A DNA stretch of 64,000 bases from Caenimonas aquaedulcis (lineage in GTDB: Bacteria; Pseudomonadota; Gammaproteobacteria; Burkholderiales; Burkholderiaceae_C): contig NZ_JADWYS010000001.1 in assembly GCF_015831345.1 (NCBI RefSeq), forward strand, positions 4,306,618 through 4,370,617, given 5' to 3'. The position numbers and the translations under genes are program-made. The notes under the pieces were generated by a model. It was not told the origin of the DNA. It saw only the letters and a list, made by a program, of their open reading frames with translations, and did not search any database. Positions 1 through 8,839 of the stretch are shown one piece after another (the first letter of the stretch is position 1; each line of letters begins with the position of its first letter).

Positions 1-246
1 TCGCGCTTCTTCGAGCAGTTCAAGAACTGCCTGGGCGTCTCGCCCCAGCAGTACCTCGACTGGCAGCGCATGGCGCTCGCCACGCGCATGCTCTCGCAGC
101 CGGGGAGCACGGTGGCGGACGTCTCGTTCCAGCTCGGCTTCTCGGCGCCCAGCCACTTCGCGCGCTTCTTCTCGCAGCACATCGGCCTGCCGCCGAGCGA
201 TTTCAAGCGCGGCATCCTGAGCCAGCCGGGCCCCGATCAGGGCTGA
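1..246 (+). CDS. AraC-family transcriptional regulator, C-terminal fragment
   Basis: The window opens inside this gene; 81 residues up to a TGA are visible. They form the second half of an AraC/XylS DNA-binding domain: a helix-turn-helix segment reading STVADVSFQLGFSAPSHFAR, followed by the family signature FFSQHIGLPPSDFKR. The sensor domain lies upstream of the window, so the ligand cannot be judged. The stop overlaps the end of the convergent NIPSNAP gene by 10 bp. Position suggests that it controls the minus-strand transport operon beside it; that is inference. Confidence 0.85.
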   Translation, partial: SRFFEQFKNCLGVSPQQYLDWQRMALATRMLSQPGSTVADVSFQLGFSAPSHFARFFSQHIGLPPSDFKRGILSQPGPDQG

Positions 247-572
247 ATCGGCGCGAGCGCGGGCGTGAACGCCGACGGCTGCAGGAGCTTGCTCTCCTGC
301 TGCACCACAAGTCCCGCTGCGATGCGCAGGTACTCGGTCCAGCGCGGGTCGGCCGCCAGTGCGGCACGGCGGCGCATGCGGTCCTCGAAGCTCTCGAACC
401 CCCAGAGGTGCACCACCTGGTTGAGCGGGCCGATCTCGCTCACATAGCAGCCGAACCAGTGGCCCAGGTTCTCGGCATGCACGCGCACGCCGTGCTTTTC
501 GTAGAGGTGCAGGTAGTCGCGCAGCTTCCCTGGCGCGACGGTGTAGGTGCGTTGTTCGATGAGCATGTTCAT
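237..572 (-). CDS. NIPSNAP-family protein
   Basis: This 111-residue protein begins MNMLIEQRTYTVAPGKLRDY and carries the NIPSNAP pattern of a dimeric alpha/beta-barrel (ferredoxin-like) fold, with LGHWFGCYVSEIGPLNQV and HLWGFESFEDR. Such proteins are small stand-alone enzymes or accessory proteins in degradation clusters; none of the residues gives the reaction away. The ATG at 572 overlaps the TGA of the upstream binding-protein gene (ATGA), so translation is coupled. A second Met two codons later (566) could also be used. It is the last gene of the minus-strand operon. A longer frame running back to 998 is only the antisense-like extension through the previous gene. Confidence 0.85.
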   Translation of the reverse strand: MNMLIEQRTYTVAPGKLRDYLHLYEKHGVRVHAENLGHWFGCYVSEIGPLNQVVHLWGFESFEDRMRRRAALAADPRWTEYLRIAAGLVVQQESKLLQPSAFTPALAPIQP

Positions 573-1594
573 CCTTGCGCCAGGGCGGCCTTGAGGTAGC
601 TGTCGTCCTGCAGCGCGCGCAGGTCGGGCGCGGCACGGATGTTGCCCATGCGCAGGTGCCACTGCACGAGCTCGTCGACGCCCGCGAACGAGGGAGCACC
701 ATTGGCGGGAAAGTCCAGCATCGGCGTGTCCGCGGTGATCTGCATGTTGTACTTGCCGAGCATGGCGGTGAGTTCGGCCGCGCCCGCATTGCCGTCGATG
801 AAGGCGCGGCGGTAGTCGCGCAGCGCCCGCATGTAGGCGATCAGGAAGCGCCGCCCCGCCTCGGGATTGCGCCGCGTGATGTTGGCGCCGTAGATCAGCC
901 AGCCGTTCGGGAAGTTCGGCTTGAACTGGTCCATCGACATGATGCGCACGCCATTGACTTTCTTGAGCACGAGCGTGGCATGCGGCTCGTTGATGCACGC
1001 CGCGTCGATCGATTTGTTGCCCAGGCCCGCCACCACGTTCGGCAGGCCCAGCTGGACGATGTCGAATTCCTTCTCGCTCACGCCGGATTTCTGTGCGAGC
1101 GCGGAGACGAACCAGCTGCTGGGCGCGGCGAGGCCCGAGGCGAGCTTCATCCCCTTGAGGTCGGCCGGGCTCTTGTAGCGGCCGCTCTCCACGTGATCAC
1201 GGCGCATGACGAAGCTGATGGAGCCGTGTCCCGGCGAATGCTGGCCGGCGGTTGCCACGATCGTGAGGTCAATGCCGCGCTGCTTCGCGTTGAAGAGCAT
1301 GGGGTTGGGTCCGCTCGCGAGCACTTCGAGCGCGCCGATCGCGAGCGCCTGCGCGGCCTCGCCCGAGCCGGGGAACGCCTTGATCTCGACGTCCAGGCCC
1401 TCGTCCCGGAAGTAGCCTTTCTCCGCCGCGATGATGGACAGCGCGTCGAACATGGCCGAGATGATGCCGACGCGCACGGGCACGGCCGGCGAGAGGGGCG
1501 CGCGCCGGGTTTGCGCGCCCAGCGGCCCGGCGGCCAGCGCGCATGAGGCCAGCAGCATGGCGCGGCGGGTGGTCGATGGAAGAAGCGGATTCAT
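569..1594 (-). CDS. ABC transporter substrate-binding protein (NMT1/SsuA/TauA type)
   Basis: The 341-residue protein starts with a twin-arginine-like export signal (TTRRAMLLASCALAAG, then cleavage near GAQ). It continues with a type-2 periplasmic binding fold of the NitT/TauT class: VRVGIISAMFDALSIIAAEKGYFRDEG at the N-terminus (split here as the usual approach strand and helix), then a GSGEAAQALAIGALEV segment. It is the binding component of the importer encoded by the next two genes upstream. Substrates of this class include sulfonates, nitrate, thiamine precursors and aromatic acids. The neighbouring acetamidase suggests an amide or N-containing compound, but this is inference. Confidence 0.9.
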   Translation of the reverse strand: MNPLLPSTTRRAMLLASCALAAGPLGAQTRRAPLSPAVPVRVGIISAMFDALSIIAAEKGYFRDEGLDVEIKAFPGSGEAAQALAIGALEVLASGPNPMLFNAKQRGIDLTIVATAGQHSPGHGSISFVMRRDHVESGRYKSPADLKGMKLASGLAAPSSWFVSALAQKSGVSEKEFDIVQLGLPNVVAGLGNKSIDAACINEPHATLVLKKVNGVRIMSMDQFKPNFPNGWLIYGANITRRNPEAGRRFLIAYMRALRDYRRAFIDGNAGAAELTAMLGKYNMQITADTPMLDFPANGAPSFAGVDELVQWHLRMGNIRAAPDLRALQDDSYLKAALAQG

Positions 1595-1637
1595 GGGGTC
1601 TCCTTGGGTGTGTGAGGGGGAGCGGGGGCGTGCGGGA

Positions 1638-2483
1638 TCAGCGCTTCTTCCACGGCAGCAGGCGCGCCTCCGCCATGTCGAGCAGCCAGAACGACACGAT
1701 GCCGATGAAGGCGATGACGACGAGGCCGACGTACATGTCTTCCACGGACATGAGCTGCCAGGCGCGCCAGATGATGAATCCGATACCCGACTGGCTCGAC
1801 ACCATCTCCGCCGTGACGAGGAGCAGGAGCGCCGCGCCCCAGCCGAGGCGCAGGCCCGCGAAGATCACGGGCAGCGCGCCGGGCAGTGCGATGGTGAAGA
1901 AGGTCGCGGTCCGGCTCGCCTTGAAGTTGGCGCCGACGTCGAGGTAGATCCGGTCGATGTTCGCGACGCCCGCCGCCGTGGCGATGAGGACCTGGAAGAA
2001 CACGCCCACGGCGATGATGGCCCACTTCGACTCTTCGCCGATGCCGAAGATCAGCATCACCAGCGGCAGGATCGCGACTTTCGGGATCGGGTAGAGCGCG
2101 CCCACCATGGGCTGGATCGCGGCGCGCAGGAGCGGCATCAGCCCCATGAGCGCGCCGACCACGATCGCGGGCAAGGCACCGAGGGCGAAGCCGATCAGCG
2201 CGCGGGACAGGCTCACCAGAACGTGCCAGCCGAGCGAGTCCTTCCACGGCAAACCCCACGCCATGTGCTGGAACGTGCCGACGATCGACGACGGCGCGGG
2301 AAAGAAGCGCGCATCGAGCCAGCCGGCGCGGACCAGGGCCTCCCAGACCGCGAGCAGGACGAGCGGCGCCGCGACCGCGACCGACCGGGTCGCCAGCGGC
2401 CGCGACAACCAGTGCACGCGCACACCTTCGGCCCGGCGCACATGCAGCAGCGGCTCGTCGCCGGCGGGCAGCACGGCGCTCAT
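1638..2483 (-). CDS. ABC transporter permease (NitT/TauT class)
   Basis: This is a 281-residue inner-membrane protein with about six hydrophobic segments and the binding-protein-dependent transport signature near the C-terminal third (ALPGALPVIFAGLRLGWGAA, the EAA-loop region). Family members such as SsuC and TauC are 250-290 residues long. Its ATG at 2483 overlaps the stop of the ATPase gene by 4 bp (ATGA). The binding-protein gene follows 43 bp downstream. It forms the channel of the importer, probably as a homodimer because no second permease is present here. Confidence 0.92.
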   Translation of the reverse strand: MSAVLPAGDEPLLHVRRAEGVRVHWLSRPLATRSVAVAAPLVLLAVWEALVRAGWLDARFFPAPSSIVGTFQHMAWGLPWKDSLGWHVLVSLSRALIGFALGALPAIVVGALMGLMPLLRAAIQPMVGALYPIPKVAILPLVMLIFGIGEESKWAIIAVGVFFQVLIATAAGVANIDRIYLDVGANFKASRTATFFTIALPGALPVIFAGLRLGWGAALLLLVTAEMVSSQSGIGFIIWRAWQLMSVEDMYVGLVVIAFIGIVSFWLLDMAEARLLPWKKR

Positions 2484-3325
2484 GGCGCGACCTCGCGCGT
2501 GGCGCCCTGCACCTCTTCGCGCAGCGCGGACCAGAGCGTGCGGCTCAACTCCCCGTACCCTTCGCTCGCGCGGATCTCGTAGGCGCCGCGCGGCCGCTGC
2601 AAGGTGACGGGCACATCCGCCTTCAGGCGCCCGGGGCGGGCCGTCATGATCAGCGCGCGGTCGCTCAGGACGAGGGCCTCGTCGATCGAATGGGTGATGA
2701 AGAGCACCGTCTTGCGCGACTCCTCCCAGATGCGCAGCAGCTCCTCCTGCAGGATCGCCTTGTTCTGCTCGTCGAGGGCGGCGAACGGCTCGTCCATGAG
2801 GAGGATCTCCGGGTCGTTCGCGAAGGCGCGCGCGATCGACACGCGCTGCTTCATCCCGCCGCTCAGTTGGTGCGGGTACGCGTGCCGGAAAGCGCCGAGC
2901 CCGACCTTGTCGATGTAGTGCGAGACGATGTCACGGCGCTGGGTTGCCGGCACCCCGCGCATGCGCAGGCCGTACTCGACGTTCCTTTCCACGCTCATCC
3001 ACGGGAACACCGATTGGTCCTGGAACACCATCGAGTGCAGCGGCTTGCTGCGCTCGAAGTGCGCGATCTCCAGCTCCCCGGCCGTGTGCGTTTCCAGCCC
3101 TGCGACGATGCGCAGCAGGGTCGTCTTGCCGCATCCCGAGGGGCCGACGATGCAGCAGAACTGCCCCTTCAGGATGGTGAGGTCGACGCCCTGCAACGCG
3201 GCGACGGTGGCGCCGCCCGCGACGAAATCCTTGCCCAGGCCGCGCATGCGCACGTGCCAGGGCGCCGGTGGCGCAAGCGGCACCGCCGCAGCGCGATCGA
3301 ACGAGTGGACATCGCTCATGTTCAT
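2480..3325 (-). CDS. ABC transporter ATP-binding protein (NitT/TauT class)
   Basis: The 281-residue ATPase has Walker A GPSGCGKTTLL, a Q-loop in VFQDQSVFPWM, the ABC signature LSGGMKQRVSIARAF, Walker [13 protein letters not shown] and the switch histidine in FITHSIDEAL. Start 3325 is chosen because its ATG overlaps the TGA of the acetamidase gene (ATGA); a second Met lies two codons on (3319). The open frame continues upstream to 3544, but that part runs through the preceding gene. The protein energises the permease and binding protein encoded just downstream. Confidence 0.93.
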   Translation of the reverse strand: MNMSDVHSFDRAAAVPLAPPAPWHVRMRGLGKDFVAGGATVAALQGVDLTILKGQFCCIVGPSGCGKTTLLRIVAGLETHTAGELEIAHFERSKPLHSMVFQDQSVFPWMSVERNVEYGLRMRGVPATQRRDIVSHYIDKVGLGAFRHAYPHQLSGGMKQRVSIARAFANDPEILLMDEPFAALDEQNKAILQEELLRIWEESRKTVLFITHSIDEALVLSDRALIMTARPGRLKADVPVTLQRPRGAYEIRASEGYGELSRTLWSALREEVQGATREVAP

Positions 3326-4488
3326 GCCGCGCCCTCGTTGCCGCGGCGCAGCGATGCGGACAGCCGCTGCTGGATTTCGGGCGACAGGACGCTCTTGGGC
3401 AGCATGCCGTGCATGGTCTGCGCGGGCACCTGGGTGTAGATCGTCTGCAATTGCCGCGCGAACTTGGTCGCGCGAAAGCTCCCCGCGAGGCTCCACAGCG
3501 CATAGGCGTCCGCACGGTCCATCTCGAGCGCCTCCGACGTCCACGCCAGGAGGCCGCGCAGCCCGCCGACCAGTGCGTTGTCCAGGTCACGGCCGAAGCC
3601 GACGCCGATCCAGTGCGTGGGCGTTTCCGCGATGGGCAGCGCGAGCGGCACCCTCTTGTGCAGCACGTACTGGATGCGCAGGTCTTCCATCGCCGTCTCC
3701 AGCGCGGTCTGGTTCACCATGCCGTCGCCCTGCACCGCATGCGAGTTGCCGGTCCACACCCGGCCCCCGGGATGGAAAACGGGCAGGAACAGGGCCGTGC
3801 CTTCCACCAGCTCGTGCAGGCCCAGCTTGCCGCCGTACGCGCCGTTGAGGATGGCACTCACGGGCTTGTCGCCCGGCGGCTGTGTCGCGAACATCCCCTG
3901 GCCCGGATGCAGTTTCAGGCGGATGCCCGGCGAGAACTCCGCCGTCTCGCGGTTGGCGTCGAAGCGGAAGTACTTGAGGTAGGGCTTGTCGAAGTCCTCG
4001 GGCAGCGCGCCCACGTTGCGCGGCGCGGAGTTCCAGCCCCAGGCGATCGGCCGCGCCTTCAGCGTACGGATTTCGATCACGTCGCCGGGTTCCGCGCCGC
4101 GGACATGAATGGGGCCGATGTTGGAGTACGGGCCGTTGGGGTAGCGCCGGCGTATCGGTTCGCGCTCCTCGAAGCTCATGCCGTAGCGCGGCTCGTTGGC
4201 CCAGTTGAGCCAGGTGTCGGGATAGTGGACGATGTCGCCGGAGTCGATCGTGGCCGCGGGCTTCGAGGCCGGGTCCAGCAGGCCCACCCGCACGGTCTTG
4301 GCATTGCATACGACGGTGTGCGTGCGGGCGCTGCCCACCGGCCGCAGCGCACCCGCCGGCGGCAGCGAGCCGCAGCCCGCAGCCAGCGCCGCGCATCCCG
4401 CGGCCGCGCCCAGCCAGGAGCGCCGGCTCGCGTCGACCGCGCCCTCGCGTCCGTTCTCGTTGATCTCTGCAATCATGGTCGCTTTCAT
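3322..4488 (-). CDS. Exported acetamidase/formamidase-family hydrolase
   Basis: This is a 388-residue member of the FmdA/AmdA beta-sandwich amidohydrolase family, recognised by VHYPDTWLNWANEPRYGMSF, the conserved VRGAEPGDVIEIRTL turn, and VWTGNSHAVQGDGMVNQTAL with its His/Asp/Glu metal-site residues. Ordinary formamidases are cytoplasmic. This one has a twin-arginine motif (SRRSWLGAAAG) followed by a lipobox-like LAAGC, which suggests Tat export and lipid anchoring. A paralogue lies at 6370-7650. Start 4488 has no Shine-Dalgarno sequence because the upstream mRNA is a pyrimidine tract; Met at 4476 is an alternative. Its stop overlaps the ATPase start. It probably releases an amine or acid from an imported amide; the substrate is unknown. 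Confidence 0.88.
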   Translation of the reverse strand: MKATMIAEINENGREGAVDASRRSWLGAAAGCAALAAGCGSLPPAGALRPVGSARTHTVVCNAKTVRVGLLDPASKPAATIDSGDIVHYPDTWLNWANEPRYGMSFEEREPIRRRYPNGPYSNIGPIHVRGAEPGDVIEIRTLKARPIAWGWNSAPRNVGALPEDFDKPYLKYFRFDANRETAEFSPGIRLKLHPGQGMFATQPPGDKPVSAILNGAYGGKLGLHELVEGTALFLPVFHPGGRVWTGNSHAVQGDGMVNQTALETAMEDLRIQYVLHKRVPLALPIAETPTHWIGVGFGRDLDNALVGGLRGLLAWTSEALEMDRADAYALWSLAGSFRATKFARQLQTIYTQVPAQTMHGMLPKSVLSPEIQQRLSASLRRGNEGAA

Positions 4489-4500
4489 GAAGTGGTGAAT

Positions 4501-4521
4501 GGGGGAAGGGGGAAGGGGGAA
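4501..4521. repeat. Three tandem copies of a 7-bp G-rich unit
   Basis: Three perfect copies of GGGGGAA fill most of the 35-bp gap between the HbpS-like gene and the acetamidase gene. On the transcribed strand they read as a C/T-rich tract where a ribosome-binding site would be expected. The tract could slip in length and so alter expression of the downstream gene; that is inference. Confidence 0.8.
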
Positions 4522-4523
4522 CC

Positions 4524-5081
4524 TCAGGGACGCTCGGCTTGCGCACCGATGCTGCGGATGCCTGCGCGCACCGCGTCTTCGTCGAACTGGCTGGAGGCGC
4601 CGCTGCCGCCGGCGGCGCCGGCGAGGCGGCCGTCGATGAAGATCGGCAGCGAGCCCTGGGACGGGAACATCGGCCCGCCGTAGCTGAGCGCGCTGATCTG
4701 CCCGAAGACGATGGGGTTCATGCGGTAACGCTCCATCAGCGCCTTGCCCGATTCCCCGCCCGTGGCGACGCTCGCGATGGCCTTGCCGCGCGCGACGTCG
4801 AAGGTGCCGAAGGGCATGCCGTCCATGCGCCCCGCCGCGACGAGGTGCCCGCCCGCATCGACGACGGCGATGGTGACCGCGGCGCCGCGCTCGCGCGCAT
4901 ACGCGAATGCGCCCTGCATCAGGCGCGTGGCCTGGTCGAGGCTGAGCGCGGGCGCGAACTCGGCGCGCGGAGGCGCGGCTGAACCGGCCTGTGCCATGGC
5001 GTCGTGTACCCCGCATGCCAGCGCGAGCGTGAATGCGATACGCGCGGCGGCGCACGCCCACGAGCTGCTGTTGTCCATCAT
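4524..5081 (-). CDS. Secreted HbpS/GlcG-like heme-binding-family protein
   Basis: The 185-residue protein has an N-terminal signal peptide (RIAFTLALACGVHDAMAQA) and then a full HbpS/GlcG (DUF336) domain. Its hallmarks are ERGAAVTIAVVDAGGHLVA, then RMDG, FDVARGKAIASVATG, and a C-terminal GGLPIF-like strand (QGSLPIFIDGRLAGAAGGSG). Family members bind heme or cobalamin-like cofactors or serve as accessory proteins in catabolic clusters. It is the first gene of the minus-strand operon and is divergent from the porin. The real function is unknown; the fold assignment is firm. Confidence 0.87.
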   Translation of the reverse strand: MMDNSSSWACAAARIAFTLALACGVHDAMAQAGSAAPPRAEFAPALSLDQATRLMQGAFAYARERGAAVTIAVVDAGGHLVAAGRMDGMPFGTFDVARGKAIASVATGGESGKALMERYRMNPIVFGQISALSYGGPMFPSQGSLPIFIDGRLAGAAGGSGASSQFDEDAVRAGIRSIGAQAERP

Positions 5082-5321
5082 GTCTCCTTCGCACCTTTTC
5101 GTGTGATGCGCGGGAGCTTAGGAGCGCACGCGCGATGGCGGACACCGAAACCTCCGCCCTGTTACCACCGAGTCCGATTCTTCCGGTGCGTCCATCTTTT
5201 CGGACGATTCGGTAGGCCGGTGGAGCTTCCGGGTCCGGTGCCTGCGGATCGCTCGTCGACGATCGCTCGGCCCGACGGGATCGGGCCAACCATCCGTAAC
5301 GACATCACGAGGAGACTTATC

Positions 5322-6362
5322 TTGATCAACACCAAGCCATGCTGGTTCGTGGGCCTTCCTGCTTTGCTGGCTTGCGCCCTGGGGCACGCACAGAGCACCG
5401 TCCAGATCTACGGCACCATCGACGAATTCGCGGGCCGGCTCACCACCGAGACCGCGACCACGCGAAGCTCGTCGACCGTCCTCAACAACGGCGGCATGAC
5501 GACTTCGTTCCTCGGCTTTCGCGGCACGGAGGACCTCGGCGGCGGCCTGCGCGCGGTGTTCGCGCTCGAGACCTTCATCCGCGCGGACACGGGCGCGATC
5601 GGCCGCAACGATGCGGACCCGTTCTGGGGCCGCCTGTCCATCGTCGGTCTCGAAGGCGGCTGGGGCAAGCTCACGCTGGGCCGCCACGTCACGCCGTATT
5701 CGCTCGCGACGACGCTCAACACCCCCTTTGTCGGCTCCACCACCTTGAGCCCGGTGTTCGCGCACGTGTACAACCTGAACCTGCAGGGCGGCACGCGCTT
5801 CGACAACGGCGTGCAGTACAGCCTGCCCCGGCTCGGCGGCTTCGCGGCCGACTTCCTGTATTCGATGGGACGCGAGAACGCGACACCGAGCGTGGACCGC
5901 AAGCGCGACCGGGCGTTCGAGGCCGTGGGCAGCTACACGACCGGACCGGCGAAGCTGACGGCCGGCTATCACTACATCAACCTCAACAACGCGGGCGACG
6001 ACCACGACCAGAATGCATGGATGGTCGCGGGCACCTACGATTTCGGGGTGATCAAGGTGAACGCGCAGCACCACCGCGTCCGGGAGCAGTCGACCACCAT
6101 CGCAACGAATGCGCGGCGCCGCACCACGGAGGCCGGCGTCACCATCCCCGTCGGCGCCGGCAGCATCCTCGCGACCTATGTGCGCAGCTCGATGCGGGAC
6201 GCCTCGCCCGCCACACCGGACGGGCGCCGCAGCTTCTCCATCGGCTACGACTACAACCTGTCGAAGCGCACCGACATCTACACCGCGTACTACCGCGACC
6301 GGCTGGTCAACCCGATGACGCAGCAGACCATCCTGGCCGCCGGCGTGCGCCACCGCTTCTAA
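5322..6362 (+). CDS. Gram-negative outer-membrane porin (betaproteobacterial type)
   Basis: This is a 346-residue trimeric porin of the Burkholderiales OmpC-like family: a signal peptide ending GHAQS, then TVQIYGTIDEFAG, the conserved SFLGFRGTEDLGGGLRAVFA, ALETFIRADTGAIG, and FWGRLSIVGLEGGWGKLTLG, with a terminal aromatic residue (VRHRF) needed for outer-membrane assembly. I chose a TTG start at 5322 because it gives a proper signal peptide and has a strong GAGGAG site 10 bp upstream; no ATG fits. It presumably supplies the outer-membrane pore for the substrate handled by the neighbouring importer and amidases. Confidence 0.92.
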   Translation: MINTKPCWFVGLPALLACALGHAQSTVQIYGTIDEFAGRLTTETATTRSSSTVLNNGGMTTSFLGFRGTEDLGGGLRAVFALETFIRADTGAIGRNDADPFWGRLSIVGLEGGWGKLTLGRHVTPYSLATTLNTPFVGSTTLSPVFAHVYNLNLQGGTRFDNGVQYSLPRLGGFAADFLYSMGRENATPSVDRKRDRAFEAVGSYTTGPAKLTAGYHYINLNNAGDDHDQNAWMVAGTYDFGVIKVNAQHHRVREQSTTIATNARRRTTEAGVTIPVGAGSILATYVRSSMRDASPATPDGRRSFSIGYDYNLSKRTDIYTAYYRDRLVNPMTQQTILAAGVRHRF

Positions 6363-6369
6363 GCCGGCC

Positions 6370-7650
6370 ATGAAGGACAACCACACCTTGCGCGCCGCGC
6401 AGCTCCTCTCCTGCGGCTGCGAAAGCCGCCTGTGCCATCACCGCATCGCGGGCGGCGGCGCGGTCGCACCGCTCGACGGCGTCGAGCCGGACGCCATCGG
6501 GCGCATCGCCGATGCGCGCGGGACGGCGCTGCCCCGTTCGCGCCGCAGCGTGCTCGGCGCGGCGCTCGGTGCGATCGGCGCGGGCAGCCTCGTGCCGCTC
6601 GCGGGTTGCGCAGGCGGACCGGCAGCGGGCGCGCCGATGGCCGGACCGCGCGAGGGCCGCACCCACGTGCTGCCTTCGACGAAGGAAACCGTGCGCGTCG
6701 GCGCGATGGATCCCGCCGCGCGGCCCGGCGTGACGGTGGACTCCGGCGATGTCGTCCACTATCCCGACACCTGGGTGAACTGGGCGGACGAAGCGAAGTA
6801 CGGCATGGCCTTCGACGAGCGCGAGCCGATTCGCAAGCGCTACCCCGCCGGGCCGTACTCGCTCGTCGGGCCGGTCGAAGTGCGTGGCGCCCAGCCGGGC
6901 GACTGGATCGAGTGCCGCATGGTGCGCCTGCGGCCCATCGAATGGGGCTGGAACAGCGCGCCGCTCGGCGTGGGTGCCTTGCCCTCGGAATTCAGGAAGC
7001 CCTACCTGCAGTACTTCAGGTTCGACGCCGCGCGGACGACAGCGGCGTTCAAGGAGGGCGTGAGCTATCCGCTGGCGCCGACGCAGGGGGTCATCGCCAC
7101 GATGCCCGCAGGAGACAAGCCGGTGAGCGGCATCCTGAGCGGCCCGCACGGCGGCAACCTGGTGCTGCGCGAACTGACGGAGGGCGCGTCCATCTTCCTG
7201 CCGGTGCTGCGTGCGGGCGGGATGGTCTGGACCGGCGACTCGCATGCGGCGCAGGGCGATGGCGTGGTGAACCAGACCGCCATCGAAAGCGCGATGGAGG
7301 ACATGCGCATCCAGTTCATCCTCCACAAGCGCTCCCCGCTCCGCACGCTGCTGGCGGAAACGCCGACACAGTGGATCTCGATCGGCCATGGCGAGACGCT
7401 GGAGAGGGCGCTGGCGGCCAGCCTGGTGAACTCGATGGACTGGCTGTCGGCCGCGTCGGGGCTCGGGCGGGACGATGTGTACTCGCTGATCAGCGTGGCC
7501 GGCAGCGTGCGCATCACGCAGTATTCGCACCAGACCAACACCGTCTATACGAACGTGCCGGCCAAGGGCGTGCACACCGTGATTCCGAAGTCGATCTTCA
7601 CCGCGACAAAAATCGACCAGATCGCGAAGGCCACGCGCACCGGCGCATGA
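6370..7650 (+). CDS. Exported acetamidase/formamidase-family hydrolase, second copy
   Basis: The 426-residue protein is clearly paralogous to the one at 3322-4488. Both share VHYPDTW, NWA, REPIRKRYP, the WGWNSAP segment, FRKPYLQYFRFDA and VWTGDSHAAQGDGVVNQTA. It too carries a twin-arginine motif (PRSRRSVLGAALGAIG) and a lipobox-like LAGC, but after an unusual N-terminal extension of about 55 residues rich in Cys and His. The true start may therefore be an internal Met or GTG. It begins 7 bp after the porin stop, so the two are co-transcribed. Two exported copies on divergent operons suggest different substrates or induction conditions. Confidence 0.87.
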   Translation: MKDNHTLRAAQLLSCGCESRLCHHRIAGGGAVAPLDGVEPDAIGRIADARGTALPRSRRSVLGAALGAIGAGSLVPLAGCAGGPAAGAPMAGPREGRTHVLPSTKETVRVGAMDPAARPGVTVDSGDVVHYPDTWVNWADEAKYGMAFDEREPIRKRYPAGPYSLVGPVEVRGAQPGDWIECRMVRLRPIEWGWNSAPLGVGALPSEFRKPYLQYFRFDAARTTAAFKEGVSYPLAPTQGVIATMPAGDKPVSGILSGPHGGNLVLRELTEGASIFLPVLRAGGMVWTGDSHAAQGDGVVNQTAIESAMEDMRIQFILHKRSPLRTLLAETPTQWISIGHGETLERALAASLVNSMDWLSAASGLGRDDVYSLISVAGSVRITQYSHQTNTVYTNVPAKGVHTVIPKSIFTATKIDQIAKATRTGA

Positions 7651-7678
7651 GCCTGGGGCGTTGATCCGGGCGCGCCCC

Positions 7679-8266
7679 TCAGCCGGGCGCGCGCATGCGA
7701 CGCACGCCGTCGATCCACTCGACGAAGGCGCGCATCTGCTGGCCGACGAAGGCGCGCGTCGGCTCGTCGGTGCATTCGCCCGCGGCGTCGAACTTGCCCG
7801 CCGCGGCGCCGATGAACACCTCGGGCTTGGCGAGCACCATCGCATTCACGAACAGCATCACCTTGCGCAGGTCGTACTGGACGCGCGCGCCTCCCAGCGG
7901 CCCGGGGGACGCGGAGAGGATCGCGACCGGCTTGCCATCGAACGGCTGCGCCGCATCGCGGCTCACCCAGTCGATGGCGTTCTTCAACACGCCGGGGATG
8001 GAGAAGTTGTACTCCGGCGTCGCGATGACCAGGCCGTCGCAACGCCTGATCTGTTCGGTGAGCGCGCCGACGGCATCGGGCACGCCGCGCGCGAGCACGT
8101 CGCCGTCGAAAAGCGGAATGCCCCGGATGTCCAGCACGTGCGGTTCGCAGTGGGGAGGCAGGCTGCGCAGCGCGAGCGTGAGCGCCTTGCGGTTCAGGGA
8201 CCCCTGGCGAAGGCTGCCGCACAGCGCGGCGATGCGCAAGGGGCGCCGGCCCGATTCGGCGCTCAT
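7679..8266 (-). CDS. NADPH-dependent FMN reductase
   Basis: This 195-residue flavodoxin-like protein has the FMN phosphate-binding loop GSLRQGSLNRKAL near the N-terminus and the family signature TPEYNFSIPGVLKNAIDW around residue 85. Members reduce FMN or quinones and azo compounds with NAD(P)H, often feeding a flavin monooxygenase. The ATG at 8266 overlaps the stop of the VOC gene (ATGA). It is the last gene of a six-gene operon reading from 13011. The open frame further upstream to 8815 is a shadow of the VOC gene. Confidence 0.92.
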   Translation of the reverse strand: MSAESGRRPLRIAALCGSLRQGSLNRKALTLALRSLPPHCEPHVLDIRGIPLFDGDVLARGVPDAVGALTEQIRRCDGLVIATPEYNFSIPGVLKNAIDWVSRDAAQPFDGKPVAILSASPGPLGGARVQYDLRKVMLFVNAMVLAKPEVFIGAAAGKFDAAGECTDEPTRAFVGQQMRAFVEWIDGVRRMRAPG

Positions 8267-8820
8267 GCGGCCTTGCCCCCGCGCGCGTAACCCGTGCTCG
8301 CCCCGAACACCTGCTCGCGCTGCGACCAGTCGTGCGTCTTTTCCCAGACCTCGAGCACGCGCGGCGCCTCGCGCTCGAACTCCTTCAGGCGCTCCGGGGG
8401 GCAGGTGCGGGTGGTCAGCTCCAGCCGATGGCCGGAGGGATCGAAGAAGTAGATGGAGAGGATGAAATCGTCGTGGTTGGTCGGGCCCACCACCGCGATG
8501 CCCTTGGCCTCCATGTCGGCCTTGGCCTTCAGCAGCGTGTCGACGCTGTCGACTTCGAATGCGAAGTGCTGGATCCAGTCGGGGGATTCCAGGTCCTTGA
8601 CGTTGCCGGCGTCGCGCGGGCACTCGAAGAAGGCGATGGAGCTGCCGTCCTCCATCTCGAAGAAGATGTGGACGTGCGGGCTGTACTGACCGGTGGACGG
8701 CACATGGTCCTCGCCCATCGCGTGGGCGAACTTGAGGCCGAGCACCTCGGTGTAGAAGCGCGTGGTCGCGCCGGCGTCCTTGCAGCGGAAGGCCGCGTGG
8801 TGAAGTTTCTTGCAAAGCAT
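8263..8820 (-). CDS. VOC-superfamily (glyoxalase/extradiol dioxygenase fold) protein
   Basis: The 185-residue protein has paired beta-alpha-beta-beta-beta modules. Plausible metal ligands are His in KLHHAAF, His in WIQHFAFEV and Glu in GHRLELT. The line FDPSGHRLELTTRTC is typical of VOC lyases and isomerases. In this setting, next to a fumarylacetoacetase-type hydrolase, it may be a ring-cleavage dioxygenase or an isomerase acting on a ring-cleavage product. The start follows the FAH gene by 19 bp on the same strand. Confidence 0.88.
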   Translation of the reverse strand: MLCKKLHHAAFRCKDAGATTRFYTEVLGLKFAHAMGEDHVPSTGQYSPHVHIFFEMEDGSSIAFFECPRDAGNVKDLESPDWIQHFAFEVDSVDTLLKAKADMEAKGIAVVGPTNHDDFILSIYFFDPSGHRLELTTRTCPPERLKEFEREAPRVLEVWEKTHDWSQREQVFGASTGYARGGKAA

Positions 8821-8839
8821 GGTGGGTATTTCCTTGAGG

